Under the pieces are notes generated by a model. That model was not told where the DNA came from and made no database searches. It saw only the letters and a list, made by a program, of their open reading frames with translations. From Novosphingobium naphthalenivorans NBRC 102051 (GTDB lineage Bacteria > Pseudomonadota > Alphaproteobacteria > Sphingomonadales > Sphingomonadaceae): a DNA stretch of 64,000 nt. Location of the stretch: positions 1 through 64,000 of the forward strand of contig NZ_BCTX01000016.1 in assembly GCF_001590985.1 (NCBI RefSeq). The letters run 5' to 3'. The translations under genes and the position numbers were made by a program. Positions 39,459 through 47,710 of the stretch are shown one piece after another. Positions within the stretch are counted from its first letter, which is position 1. Every line of letters starts with the position of its first letter.

Positions 39459-39592
39459 TTTGTTGCCTCCAGAATTTCCGAAAGGCATCGTAGTGGATCA
39501 CAGGATTCCGTCTTTCACGCATCGCATATGAAATCGCGCTGGCCGACAAAAACGATGGATCAGTCGAGCATGGGATAGTCTAGGCTGAAAGC

Positions 39593-40390
39593 ATGGCTCA
39601 ACTCTCCGCTCTTCCAATCCCGGCAATCCCGCGCGTGCGTCTCGGCGCCTGGCAGATCGAGCTTCTGCCTCCGGCCGGCTATTGCACTCAGTACGTTGCC
39701 TCCAGCGGAATTCTCGGCTTCGCCTTTGATCCGCAATTTGGGGAGCACGCGCTGGGTAGCGATCGCCGCCAGGCTTTCCAGGTTCGCGCAAATAGTCTGG
39801 CCTGGTTGCCGGCAGGTTGCGACGTTTACTCCCGTTCGGAGGGCGGCGGCGAGTATCTCCGCATAATGCTCGATGCCGACCTCGGAGGCGAGCGATGCAT
39901 GCGCGACGTTCTTGACAATGAGGCTAACCCGATTGGCTGGAGGTTGAGACGAGCGCTGATCAAGGGCGGCGACTGCCTGGAGGTGGAGGACCTCGCTCTG
40001 GGCCTCGTTCAACGACTGCAAACGATCTGTAGCAGCGAGAGTCCGTCATATCGCTCGTGGATGACTCCGAACCGCCTGCGCAAAGTCGACGAATTGATCG
40101 AAGAACGGCTATCTGATGGCCTGCTCGTCGCGGATTTGGCGAGTGCCCTCAATCTGTCGGTCGGGTTCTTCGCCAGGGCGTTCCGCGAGGCAACGGGGCG
40201 ATCTCCGCGCGATCACATTATCGCCCGCCGCCTTGCCCGGGCGCGCGTGCTGATCGAGGCCAATGATGCTTCGCTAGCGATCATCGCCAGCAAATGCGGG
40301 TTCGCATCGCATGCTCATATGAGCAACCTCTTCCGGCATCGGCTTGGATTCGTGCCAAGCGACCTCAAGGTCGGGCAGGCATCCGGCTGA
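39593..40390 (+). CDS. AraC family transcriptional regulator
   Basis: A 265-residue protein with an N-terminal cupin-like sensing region and a C-terminal pair of helix-turn-helices (DLASALNLSVGFFARAFREA; DASLAIIASKCGFASHAHMS then LFRHRLGFVPSD). It lies between a dehydratase and an aldolase for 3-hydroxy amino acids and probably controls both; the sensed compound would be such an amino acid. No matching operators were identified. Confidence 0.85.
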   Translation: MAQLSALPIPAIPRVRLGAWQIELLPPAGYCTQYVASSGILGFAFDPQFGEHALGSDRRQAFQVRANSLAWLPAGCDVYSRSEGGGEYLRIMLDADLGGERCMRDVLDNEANPIGWRLRRALIKGGDCLEVEDLALGLVQRLQTICSSESPSYRSWMTPNRLRKVDELIEERLSDGLLVADLASALNLSVGFFARAFREATGRSPRDHIIARRLARARVLIEANDASLAIIASKCGFASHAHMSNLFRHRLGFVPSDLKVGQASG

Positions 40391-40511
40391 TCGGGCAGCG
40401 CGCGATCCTTCGATACCGTTTCGTTCGAGAGCGACCCGGCCGGATTGGCCGACATCGTGGACGTCAGCGATGGGCTTGCTGTGAGCGCTTGCCGGCGGCA
40501 AGAGGCCATCC

Positions 40512-41660
40512 ATGAATGAAGCCGAAGCCTTGGCCGCCGAACGTACGCGGCTGCGTCTCACCTGCCGTCACCTCGCTGGTCATGGCCCGATTCATCCGGC
40601 CGAGCCGTTCGAGGCGATTGCGGCCTGGCTGCGCGAGAACGGCAGCCGGGACCTCGGTGGAGGCTTCGTGCCGGGAGTGCAGCCTGACGTCTATGGTACC
40701 GGCGCACTGGTGGAGGACTTCGAAGCCGAGATCGCGGCGTTGTTTGACATGCCCGCCGCACGCTTCATGCCGTCCGGCTGCATGGCCCAGCCGATAGCGC
40801 TTCGTATCTGGAGCGATCGTGCCGGCAACCCGACTACGGCCTTCCACCCGACCTCGCACCTGGAGCTTCACGAAGAATTCGGTTATCGCGAACTGCATGG
40901 CCTGAGCGCACATCTCGTCGGCGACGCGAACCGACCGACGACCGCAGGCGATGTGATAGAACTGATCGGCCCAGGCGGCGCAGCTCACGAAACGGGCCTC
41001 GCCAGCTTGCTCGTCGAGTTGCCGGCGCGCGAAATCGGCGGCCAGTTGCCCTCGTGGGAAGAACTGGTGGCGCTTAGCGAATTGTGCCGGGATCACGGCA
41101 TTCGCTTGCACCTGGACGGCGCCAGAGTGTGGCAGGCGGCGCCGGCCTATGGCCGCAGCCTGTCCGAAATCGCGGCGCTTTTCGACTCTGTCTACGTGTC
41201 ATTCTACAAGGACGTAGGCGCGCTTGCGGGTGCGATGCTGCTTGGCCCTCGTGAGTTTGTCGACGAGGCGGCAATCTGGCAGCGCCGTCAGGGCGGGACA
41301 CTGCATTCGGCAATGGCCAACATTATCTCGGCTCGGCTCAACCTTGCCGGTTGCCTCGAACGCATGCCTCTGCTGGTAGAGCGTGCCCGACAGGTGGCCG
41401 CGCTGTTCAGCTGCCATGAGCGCGCCAGCGTGATACCCGATCCGCCGCACACGAGCATGTTCCACTTGAGGCTTGAGGGAGAAGAGGAGCAGTTACTCCA
41501 AGCCCGCGACCGTGTCGCGCGCGAGACCGGAATCTGGCTGTTCGGAACCTTGAAAACCGTTGAGGGGCAAGCGGCCTGTCAGGTCGAGATTTCGATGGGG
41601 AAAGCCAGCTTGGCACTGGAAAATGAGGCACTCGCTGAGGCTATCGCTCTGCTGTTCTGA
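40512..41660 (+). CDS. Threonine aldolase-like PLP enzyme (beta-eliminating lyase family)
   Basis: A 382-residue fold-type I PLP enzyme. The PLP lysine is in VSFYKDVGALAG and the cofactor Asp in LHLDGARVW, with GTGALVEDFE near the N-terminus, as in threonine aldolases. It cleaves a 3-hydroxy amino acid to glycine plus an aldehyde. AAGAGG precedes ATG 40512. Slightly longer than the usual 340-360 residues, with a divergent N-terminus, so the natural substrate may not be threonine. Confidence 0.78.
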   Translation: MNEAEALAAERTRLRLTCRHLAGHGPIHPAEPFEAIAAWLRENGSRDLGGGFVPGVQPDVYGTGALVEDFEAEIAALFDMPAARFMPSGCMAQPIALRIWSDRAGNPTTAFHPTSHLELHEEFGYRELHGLSAHLVGDANRPTTAGDVIELIGPGGAAHETGLASLLVELPAREIGGQLPSWEELVALSELCRDHGIRLHLDGARVWQAAPAYGRSLSEIAALFDSVYVSFYKDVGALAGAMLLGPREFVDEAAIWQRRQGGTLHSAMANIISARLNLAGCLERMPLLVERARQVAALFSCHERASVIPDPPHTSMFHLRLEGEEEQLLQARDRVARETGIWLFGTLKTVEGQAACQVEISMGKASLALENEALAEAIALLF

Positions 41661-41885
41661 AGGGAAATAGCCAGTTGAGCAAACATCAGCTCATCGCTTT
41701 GCGTGCCATTCCGAACCATCTGGGATCCTCGACATTGCCACCATTTAACAGTCTCCAGATGCCGCCTTATACAGGCCGCTCGTTTCTCGGTCAGAACGGA
41801 TCAATGGACGACCGCTCTTGGTAACGGCCGAAGTGCTTCGGAATGTCCGTTTTGCAGGTGATTGTTTGGTGCAGCAGCAGCAGCG

Positions 41886-42359
41886 TCACCACAGAACGGG
41901 TTTTGCGATCATCAGCCAGAACACGCCCATTAGTCCGAGAAATGCAGGCCATCCGAGCGCAAACCAGAGCCGCATGGTGCGGTAATACTCTCTCCCAAGT
42001 GATTGTCCCGTCTGGGCGGCGAACTGCGCAAGACGCTGGGCCTTGATTTGAAGCCAGACGACGGGAGCCCAGCAAATGAACGCAAGGGCATAGAGCGCAT
42101 AGGTGAGCAGCAGCCAGGATTCGGTCAGGGAATAGCCGACGAGGTGGACTAGCAGAATGCCGCTGATTGGCTGCACGATTCCGCTGGTGCCGGTGAAAAT
42201 CCAGTCCGCCTGGACCACCATGCGTCCGACACGCGCGATTATCTCGGGCTCTCGGGTCAGGTGGGCATTCCAGAAATACCATGCGGTGCCGGCGCCAAAG
42301 CCGAACAGGATCGTGCTACTGACGACATGCACCCATTTGACGAACAGATAGAAATCCAT
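41886..42359 (-). CDS. DUF2269 integral membrane protein
   Basis: A 157-residue protein with four predicted helices and the DUF2269 pattern LFVKWVHVVSSTILFGFGAG ... GIVQPISGILL. ATG 42359 overlaps the stop of the upstream reductase gene (ATGA), so the two are co-translated. Function unknown; it may form a membrane unit with the reductase-DoxX protein. Confidence 0.8.
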   Translation of the reverse strand: MDFYLFVKWVHVVSSTILFGFGAGTAWYFWNAHLTREPEIIARVGRMVVQADWIFTGTSGIVQPISGILLVHLVGYSLTESWLLLTYALYALAFICWAPVVWLQIKAQRLAQFAAQTGQSLGREYYRTMRLWFALGWPAFLGLMGVFWLMIAKPVLW

Positions 42360-43639
42360 CAGCGCTTGTTTCCGATTACTCCATAGATGGCGATGGCCAC
42401 CATCACCGGCAGATTTTTGAGAAGCGGTCCGAGCGGATCGAGCCAAAGCTGCGGCAGGGCCACGCTGATCACCACGGTGTAGCCGCACACAATTGCTAGC
42501 TGCACCAGGGCAGCACGTGCCGCCGAGCGCCCAAAAAGCAACTCGGCGGCGACCAGGGTATCGAGAACGCTGCTTCCGATCCGCAACGGATCGGCCCACC
42601 CCATTGGCATGCCGAAATTATGTACGAGGACCTCGGTTTGCGGCGCTCCGTACATGAGCCCCAGCCAAGCCGACATCAGCCACATCAGGATGAGTGTGGC
42701 CTGCAGTACGGGAGCGAAGAAAAACAACCTCGCGTGCCAACGATCCTGCACCTGGGCGGGTCTGTCGCGTAGTGCCGCACCGAGACTGCGGGGAACAAAG
42801 TCCACCGCCTTGGCAAAGGCTTCGCTGTCGCCAGCGTTTCCAGCCACCATCTGCGTTAGACTGTTGGTTGCGATCGGGCCATCACCCACCAGATCGCCAA
42901 AGCGTCCGAGCAACTGCATGAGTGGCATCGGCACATGAATGAAGCGCGCTCGCCCAAAGCCTAGCCACGCCCTATAGCGCGAGAGCAGACACTTTAGGCT
43001 GATCGTCTCGGGGCCGACTGGTTCGAGCATCTGCCTCGGCGGCAATCCACCCTCACAGGCAATTCGTACCGTCCGTGCCAGATCGTTCACATGGATCGGC
43101 GTGAAAGCGAAATCACCTCGACCAGGCAGGGGCACGACGCAGGGCAGGCCAGCCATTCCTCGCAGTAGCGAGGTGCCTCCATAGCTCCCATCGCCGTAGA
43201 CTAGCGAAGGACGGAGGATCGTGTAGTCGAGGCCAGAACAGCGCAATACCGCCTCGCCCGCAATCTTCGACGCGGAATAGTCCGTCGCCACGTCCTCACG
43301 TGCGCTGATCGCCGAAATCAGGACTGTCCGTTGGACCGTGGCAGTTGTCGCGGCTTCATAGAGGGTCTTCGGCATGTTGACGTGGATTGCCGCCATGTCC
43401 GGCCCGCGCAATACCCCCGCTGCGTTCACGACGACGTCCACGTCCGAGAGGTGGATGAGCCAATCCTCCGGACCGACAGTTTTCGCGAGGTCGAGCGCAA
43501 CGAAGGTCGCTTCAGGGAACGCCGTCGCAAGAGTTTCCGTAGATCGCGCCACCCCCGTAACGTTGTGGCCGGCAGCAAGTAGTTCAGCCACAATATGCCG
43601 GCCGATGAAGCCACCTGCGCCAAGTACCAGAATTTGCAT
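42359..43639 (-). CDS. SDR (NmrA/epimerase-like) fused to a DoxX-like membrane domain
   Basis: A 426-residue fusion. Residues 1-290 form an atypical SDR with the nucleotide motif GAGGFIGRHI and DYSASKIAGE (YxxxK). Residues 300-426 hold four hydrophobic helices of DoxX-like type. Such fusions are annotated as SDR/DoxX proteins without a proven reaction. A GGGGG tract precedes ATG 43639. The DUF2269 gene follows with overlap. Confidence 0.82.
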   Translation of the reverse strand: MQILVLGAGGFIGRHIVAELLAAGHNVTGVARSTETLATAFPEATFVALDLAKTVGPEDWLIHLSDVDVVVNAAGVLRGPDMAAIHVNMPKTLYEAATTATVQRTVLISAISAREDVATDYSASKIAGEAVLRCSGLDYTILRPSLVYGDGSYGGTSLLRGMAGLPCVVPLPGRGDFAFTPIHVNDLARTVRIACEGGLPPRQMLEPVGPETISLKCLLSRYRAWLGFGRARFIHVPMPLMQLLGRFGDLVGDGPIATNSLTQMVAGNAGDSEAFAKAVDFVPRSLGAALRDRPAQVQDRWHARLFFFAPVLQATLILMWLMSAWLGLMYGAPQTEVLVHNFGMPMGWADPLRIGSSVLDTLVAAELLFGRSAARAALVQLAIVCGYTVVISVALPQLWLDPLGPLLKNLPVMVAIAIYGVIGNKR

Positions 43640-43751
43640 GAAAACCCCCTGTACAACTCCGGTAGCATCACAGCGAACGTCAATGAATGGCCACTCTCAA
43701 GGACTCTCGGATATGTGACTGTCATCGGCTCCGTGCCCGCGCGCTAATTGC

Positions 43752-44165
43752 TCACTGAAATTTCGGTAGAAGCAAGGCGGCAGGAGTTTCGCTCGCGGTC
43801 TGGTCTCCAATCGCCATACCCAGCCTCTCGATCGTCCGACTTAGGCGGATTGTGCCATGAAGGGCCTTGCGGATCACTTCGAGACCTGCGGCAGCGTCCG
43901 CCTCCTTGCCGCATACGAAAAGGTCGATCGCGGCGATGCCGTGTTCGGGCCAGGTGTGGATCGAGATGTGGGATTCGGCGAGTAGCGCAACGCCGGTCAC
44001 GCCCATGCCGTCGCCGAAATGATGGAGCCGCACGTCTAGTACGGTGGCGCGCGCGGCGCTCGCGGCTTCGCGCAGGCACGCGTCGATGTATGCCAGGTCG
44101 CCAAGGTGCGTGCAGTCTCCGAGATCGGCGACGAGATGGAGGCTGGTGTCGGGCTGGTGCGCCAT
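43752..44165 (-). CDS. speH: S-adenosylmethionine decarboxylase proenzyme (prokaryotic class 1B)
   Basis: A 137-residue proenzyme of the short bacterial type. Self-cleavage would fall at E64-S65 in LLAESHISIHTWPEHG, with S65 becoming the pyruvoyl group; the conserved catalytic Cys is C85 (DLFVCG). It supplies decarboxylated AdoMet, the aminopropyl donor for polyamine synthesis. It is the last gene of the operon, 1 nt after the FAD oxidase, and its product is what the aminopropyltransferase two genes upstream needs. Confidence 0.92.
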   Translation of the reverse strand: MAHQPDTSLHLVADLGDCTHLGDLAYIDACLREAASAARATVLDVRLHHFGDGMGVTGVALLAESHISIHTWPEHGIAAIDLFVCGKEADAAAGLEVIRKALHGTIRLSRTIERLGMAIGDQTASETPAALLLPKFQ

Positions 44166-44166
44166 G

Positions 44167-45798
44167 TCAGGTCAGGCTCTCGAATGCATGGTCGAGGTGG
44201 GTGAGCGCGGCCTCGGCGGCCATCACGCCGCGATAGTGCGCTTCTTCGAAGAGTGACAGGCCGCTCATGTCGGAATGGGCATGCAGGATCGGCGGTGGGC
44301 TGGCGATGGCCGCGTGCCGGGCGGGATCGCTCAGGAAGCCCGGAGAGGGGCGGATCATCGCATGACCCCAGCGCCAGACGTCGATCCGCCGGATGGCCCC
44401 CGTGAGGTCGGGATTCATCGCGAGGAGGTCGTCGCGCACGATAGCCTGCCACTGCGCCAGCCTGCGCGTCATCAGCATCTTGCGGGCCTGTTCCGGGCTC
44501 TCCTTCGACAGCGGCAGGTACCACGTCAGGACGGTGGGACCGGCGTCGCGTGATAGGCTCTGGTGCGTGGCGACGACGTAGCCTAGCGCTTCGCTGGCCG
44601 TGGACACGTTGTCCCAGGCAAGCGGCACGCCCTTGCCTTCAGGCGGGCGCGAGACGGTGACGTTGGCAACGACCCAAGGCGCATACTGGTAGCTGCCGCG
44701 CGGATCGAAATCTCCGGTGGCGATCCAAGGGACGACGCGAGGTGCTGCGACGAAGTGCGGCATGGCGATAACGACCGTTCGCGCACGGAAGCGGCGGCTG
44801 GTCTGCGCGCGATGATCGAAGACATCGACGAGCGCACCGTCACCCTCCTGCCGAACCCGGAACACGCTGTGTGCGGAGGCGATGTGCGACCGGATGCGTC
44901 CGGCCATCAGGTGAACGAGGCGACCGTTGCCTTCGGGCCAGGTCAGCTCGCGATCGCCGTCGCCACCCGCCGCCCAACCGCGCCGCGCAGCGAAGTAGTG
45001 GATGCCCGCCCATGCTGATACCTGTTCCGGCTCGCTCCCGTAATCGTCACGGCAGCAATAGCGCAAGTAGGCGCGCAAGGTGGGAGCGGTGAACCCTTGG
45101 CCATCGAGCCAGGTGGCAAAGCTGAGGGCATCGAGTTCGCGGAAGCGCGGATCCGCGCTCGACAGGGCCATCGGGCTGGCAAATGCGGGGCGACCGTCTC
45201 TGCCGGTGGCTGTGCGAAACTGCGCCATGCGGGCATCGAAGGCGTTGCGTTGCACGCGCGTCCCGGCGTCGAGCCCCTGCTGCGGGAAGAGTCCTTCGTG
45301 CCAGCGCCCGCGCCAGAGCAGCCGTTCCTCAAGGTCGGCGCAGAGCTGGTAGGGATCGTAGACCGGCACGCCGTTCTCTTCGCCGACGATCATGCCGAAT
45401 TGCTTCAGCATGTACCGCAGTGCCGTCGCCTCGCAGTTGGGGACGGGCAGGTAGTGTGCGCCTAGCGGATAAGGGCTGATCGCATTGGCGCCAGAGCGTG
45501 CATTGCCGCCGGTCGAATCTTCCAGTTCGAACAGCCGAAAAGAGGAAAAGCGCGCTTCGGCAAGGCGCCAGCCTGCGGCTAGTCCTGCCACCCCGCCACC
45601 GGCGATGACGACGCCGATGTCCTCGATCGGGCCTGTGGGATCTGGAAACTTGCGGTCGCGGAGAAGATGGCCGCGCTGCCAGTCGGCGCCAGCGAGCGTC
45701 CCGGGGATCGGGTTTTCGCCGCAGCCGCCCAGCATGGCAGCGCCAGCAGCAAGGGATCCGCCCGCCAGCACCTGGCGGCGGGTTGCCTCACCCTTCAT
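44167..45798 (-). CDS. FAD-dependent amine-oxidase-like protein, Tat lipoprotein
   Basis: A 543-residue flavoprotein with a twin-arginine signal (R7 R8 in TRRQVLAGG) and a lipobox LGGC (C26), so it should be exported folded and anchored in the periplasm. The FAD motif GGGVAGLAAGWRL (about 68-80) and a GG motif (TGGNARSG) place it among amine oxidase/phytoene desaturase-like enzymes. Between AdoMet decarboxylase and an aminopropyltransferase it may oxidise a polyamine, but its substrate is not shown. It overlaps the upstream gene by 11 bp. Confidence 0.8.
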   Translation of the reverse strand: MKGEATRRQVLAGGSLAAGAAMLGGCGENPIPGTLAGADWQRGHLLRDRKFPDPTGPIEDIGVVIAGGGVAGLAAGWRLAEARFSSFRLFELEDSTGGNARSGANAISPYPLGAHYLPVPNCEATALRYMLKQFGMIVGEENGVPVYDPYQLCADLEERLLWRGRWHEGLFPQQGLDAGTRVQRNAFDARMAQFRTATGRDGRPAFASPMALSSADPRFRELDALSFATWLDGQGFTAPTLRAYLRYCCRDDYGSEPEQVSAWAGIHYFAARRGWAAGGDGDRELTWPEGNGRLVHLMAGRIRSHIASAHSVFRVRQEGDGALVDVFDHRAQTSRRFRARTVVIAMPHFVAAPRVVPWIATGDFDPRGSYQYAPWVVANVTVSRPPEGKGVPLAWDNVSTASEALGYVVATHQSLSRDAGPTVLTWYLPLSKESPEQARKMLMTRRLAQWQAIVRDDLLAMNPDLTGAIRRIDVWRWGHAMIRPSPGFLSDPARHAAIASPPPILHAHSDMSGLSLFEEAHYRGVMAAEAALTHLDHAFESLT

Positions 45799-47332
45799 AC
45801 TTGCCCCATTCCTCGGCGAAACTGCGTACGAGGGCCTGGTTGTCGAGGCGGTTCACCGGCGTCGGGCGGCGCGCCATGTCCGGCGGGAAATCGAACATCG
45901 CCCGCTCGCTGGCAGGGGTCAGAAACTTTAGGCCGCGAGGCAGTGCGACGCTGTCGGACAGCGGATGGTGCGCTGCGAGCGTGAAACCCCATTCCCCGAA
46001 GCTCGGGACGTAGGCGTGGTAGCCCCGCGCGGTCAGACCGGCTGCTTCCAGTGTGGATGCGACCGTCCAGTAGGATCGCGGGGCCACGAGCGGGGAGGTG
46101 CTCTGGACTGTCATCACCCCCTGCGGAGCGAGCAGCCGCGCGACCTCGCGATAGAAGCTCTCGGTATAGAGTTTGCCGAGCGAGAACTCTGTGGGATCAG
46201 GAAAATCCACCAGCACGGCATCGTAACTGCCTCTGGCATCGCGCACCCAGCGGAAGGCATCGGCATTGTGCACCGTGACGCGGGGGGAGGACAGCGAGCG
46301 GTGGTTGAGCGCGGCCAGTTGCGGCGTGTCGCGGAACAGGTGGGTCATTTCGGGGTCGAGATCGACCAGCGTAACATGCCGGACGCGCGGGTCGCGCAGC
46401 ACTTCGCGTGCCGCCAGCCCGTCTCCGCCGCCCAGGATCAGAACTTGCGAGGGGTGCGCCACGCGGCCCAGCACCGGCCAGACCAGCGCCTCGTGGTAGC
46501 GGTATTCGTCGCGGGTCGAGAACTGCAGATTGCCGTTGAGGTAGAGCCTGAGGTCGCTGCCGCGACGGGTTATCACCACTCGCTGGTAGGGCGTCGAGCG
46601 GGCATGGATCACCGGTTCGCCGTAGAAGGCGACTTCCGACCAGCGCTGCATCGTATCGGCCGTCGTCAGCCCCGCGACAAGGCTGGCCATGACTGCCAGT
46701 GCCGCCGCCAAGTCTGCGCCAATACGACGCTTTCGGCGCAGCGCCACGAGCAGCGCGATCGCGACCGCAACATTGGCGAGCCCAAAGACGAAGCCAGTGC
46801 GGATCATGCCGAGCTTGGGTACCATGACCAGCGGGAACAGGATCGAGGCGACCAGCGCGCCAACATAGTCGTAGGTCAGCACGTTCGAGACCAGCTCGCG
46901 GAAAGCGAAGCGATGGCGCAGGATGCGGATCAGCAGCGGGATTTCGAGCCCGACGAGGACGCCGATCGCTAGCACCAGCGCATAGAGCACGACCCGGAAG
47001 TCGCCCACGAGCGGGAACAGCATGAACAGCCCCGCTGCCGACCACCCTCCCAGCGCCGCGATCATCACCTCGACGCGAACGAAAGTGCCGATCTCGTCCC
47101 GCCTTACATGACGCGAGAGCCAGCTGCCTACGCCCATCGCGAAGAGATAGGCGCCGATCACCGTCGAGAACTGCGTAACGCTGTCGCCGAGAAGATAGCT
47201 GGCGAGCGTGCCCGCGAGCAGTTCGTAGATCAGCCCGCAAGTCGCGACGACAAGGACGGAGACCAGCAGAATGACTGCGAGCGAGGCGGGGGCCTTCTCC
47301 CCGTTCTCGCTCGCCGCAGTTTCGTCATCCAT
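45788..47332 (-). CDS. Membrane-fused polyamine aminopropyltransferase (spermidine synthase-like)
   Basis: A 514-residue protein. Residues 20-210 hold about seven hydrophobic helices; residues 250-514 are a spermidine-synthase fold with YHEALVWP, the dcAdoMet-binding GGGDGLAAREVL and VLVDFPDP, which keeps both Asp residues of the usual DxxDP. The loop after the next strand reads QSTSP instead of the usual Q-x-E, so amine specificity may differ. It would transfer aminopropyl from decarboxylated AdoMet to an amine at the membrane. It overlaps both neighbours by about 10 bp. Confidence 0.88.
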   Translation of the reverse strand: MDDETAASENGEKAPASLAVILLVSVLVVATCGLIYELLAGTLASYLLGDSVTQFSTVIGAYLFAMGVGSWLSRHVRRDEIGTFVRVEVMIAALGGWSAAGLFMLFPLVGDFRVVLYALVLAIGVLVGLEIPLLIRILRHRFAFRELVSNVLTYDYVGALVASILFPLVMVPKLGMIRTGFVFGLANVAVAIALLVALRRKRRIGADLAAALAVMASLVAGLTTADTMQRWSEVAFYGEPVIHARSTPYQRVVITRRGSDLRLYLNGNLQFSTRDEYRYHEALVWPVLGRVAHPSQVLILGGGDGLAAREVLRDPRVRHVTLVDLDPEMTHLFRDTPQLAALNHRSLSSPRVTVHNADAFRWVRDARGSYDAVLVDFPDPTEFSLGKLYTESFYREVARLLAPQGVMTVQSTSPLVAPRSYWTVASTLEAAGLTARGYHAYVPSFGEWGFTLAAHHPLSDSVALPRGLKFLTPASERAMFDFPPDMARRPTPVNRLDNQALVRSFAEEWGKYEG

Positions 47333-47534
47333 GCACGGCCGCAGCGATGATGTTCGAGATCCCGATGGCGACAGCGCCGGCGAGCAGCGCCACGGCCAGG
47401 TTTTTGCGCTCGATGATCTCGCGCCAGAGTTCGCCCGGCGTCAGCTTGTCGACCAGCACGAAGCTGACGATGAAGATCAGGATGCCGAGTAGCGCGTAGC
47501 CAAGGGTTGCGAGGAAGATGGGAAGCGTGAGCAT
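47325..47534 (-). CDS. DUF350 small membrane protein
   Basis: A 69-residue protein with two hydrophobic helices (FLATLGYALLGILIFIVSFV; NLAVALLAGAVAIGISNIIA) linked by KLTPGELWREIIERKN, the DUF350 pattern. YjfL-like DUF350 proteins have two such units; this one has a single unit. ATG 47534 follows GGAG at 47540-47550. It overlaps the aminopropyltransferase start by 8 bp. Function unknown. Confidence 0.8.
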   Translation of the reverse strand: MLTLPIFLATLGYALLGILIFIVSFVLVDKLTPGELWREIIERKNLAVALLAGAVAIGISNIIAAAVHG

Positions 47535-47566
47535 GTCGAGGGCTCCTTGCCGAGCATGGGATGAAA

Positions 47567-47710
47567 CTACTTGTGGGTGGGGCCGTAGGACTGGCCGGCA
47601 ACAGGGCGCTCTTCGCTCGAATAGGGCGACCATGCATAGTACGAGGTTATCATCGTGCCGAGCGCCAGTAGCAACGACCATAGACAGAAGATGAGGAGGC
47701 GCGGGGTCAT
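47567..47710 (-). CDS. Small single-helix membrane protein
   Basis: A 47-residue protein: one hydrophobic helix (LLIFCLWSLLLALGTMITSY) and a short polar tail ending QSYGPTHK. ATG 47710 overlaps the stop of the DUF4178 gene (ATGA), which supports it being real. I recognise no family. It is probably an accessory subunit of the membrane complex suggested by its neighbours. Confidence 0.65.
   Translation of the reverse strand: MTPRLLIFCLWSLLLALGTMITSYYAWSPYSSEERPVAGQSYGPTHK

Noticed and set aside
47535..47681. Longer start for the DUF350 gene
   Set aside because: The extra residues overlap the small membrane protein gene and resemble no DUF350 protein; ATG 47534 gives the family start.
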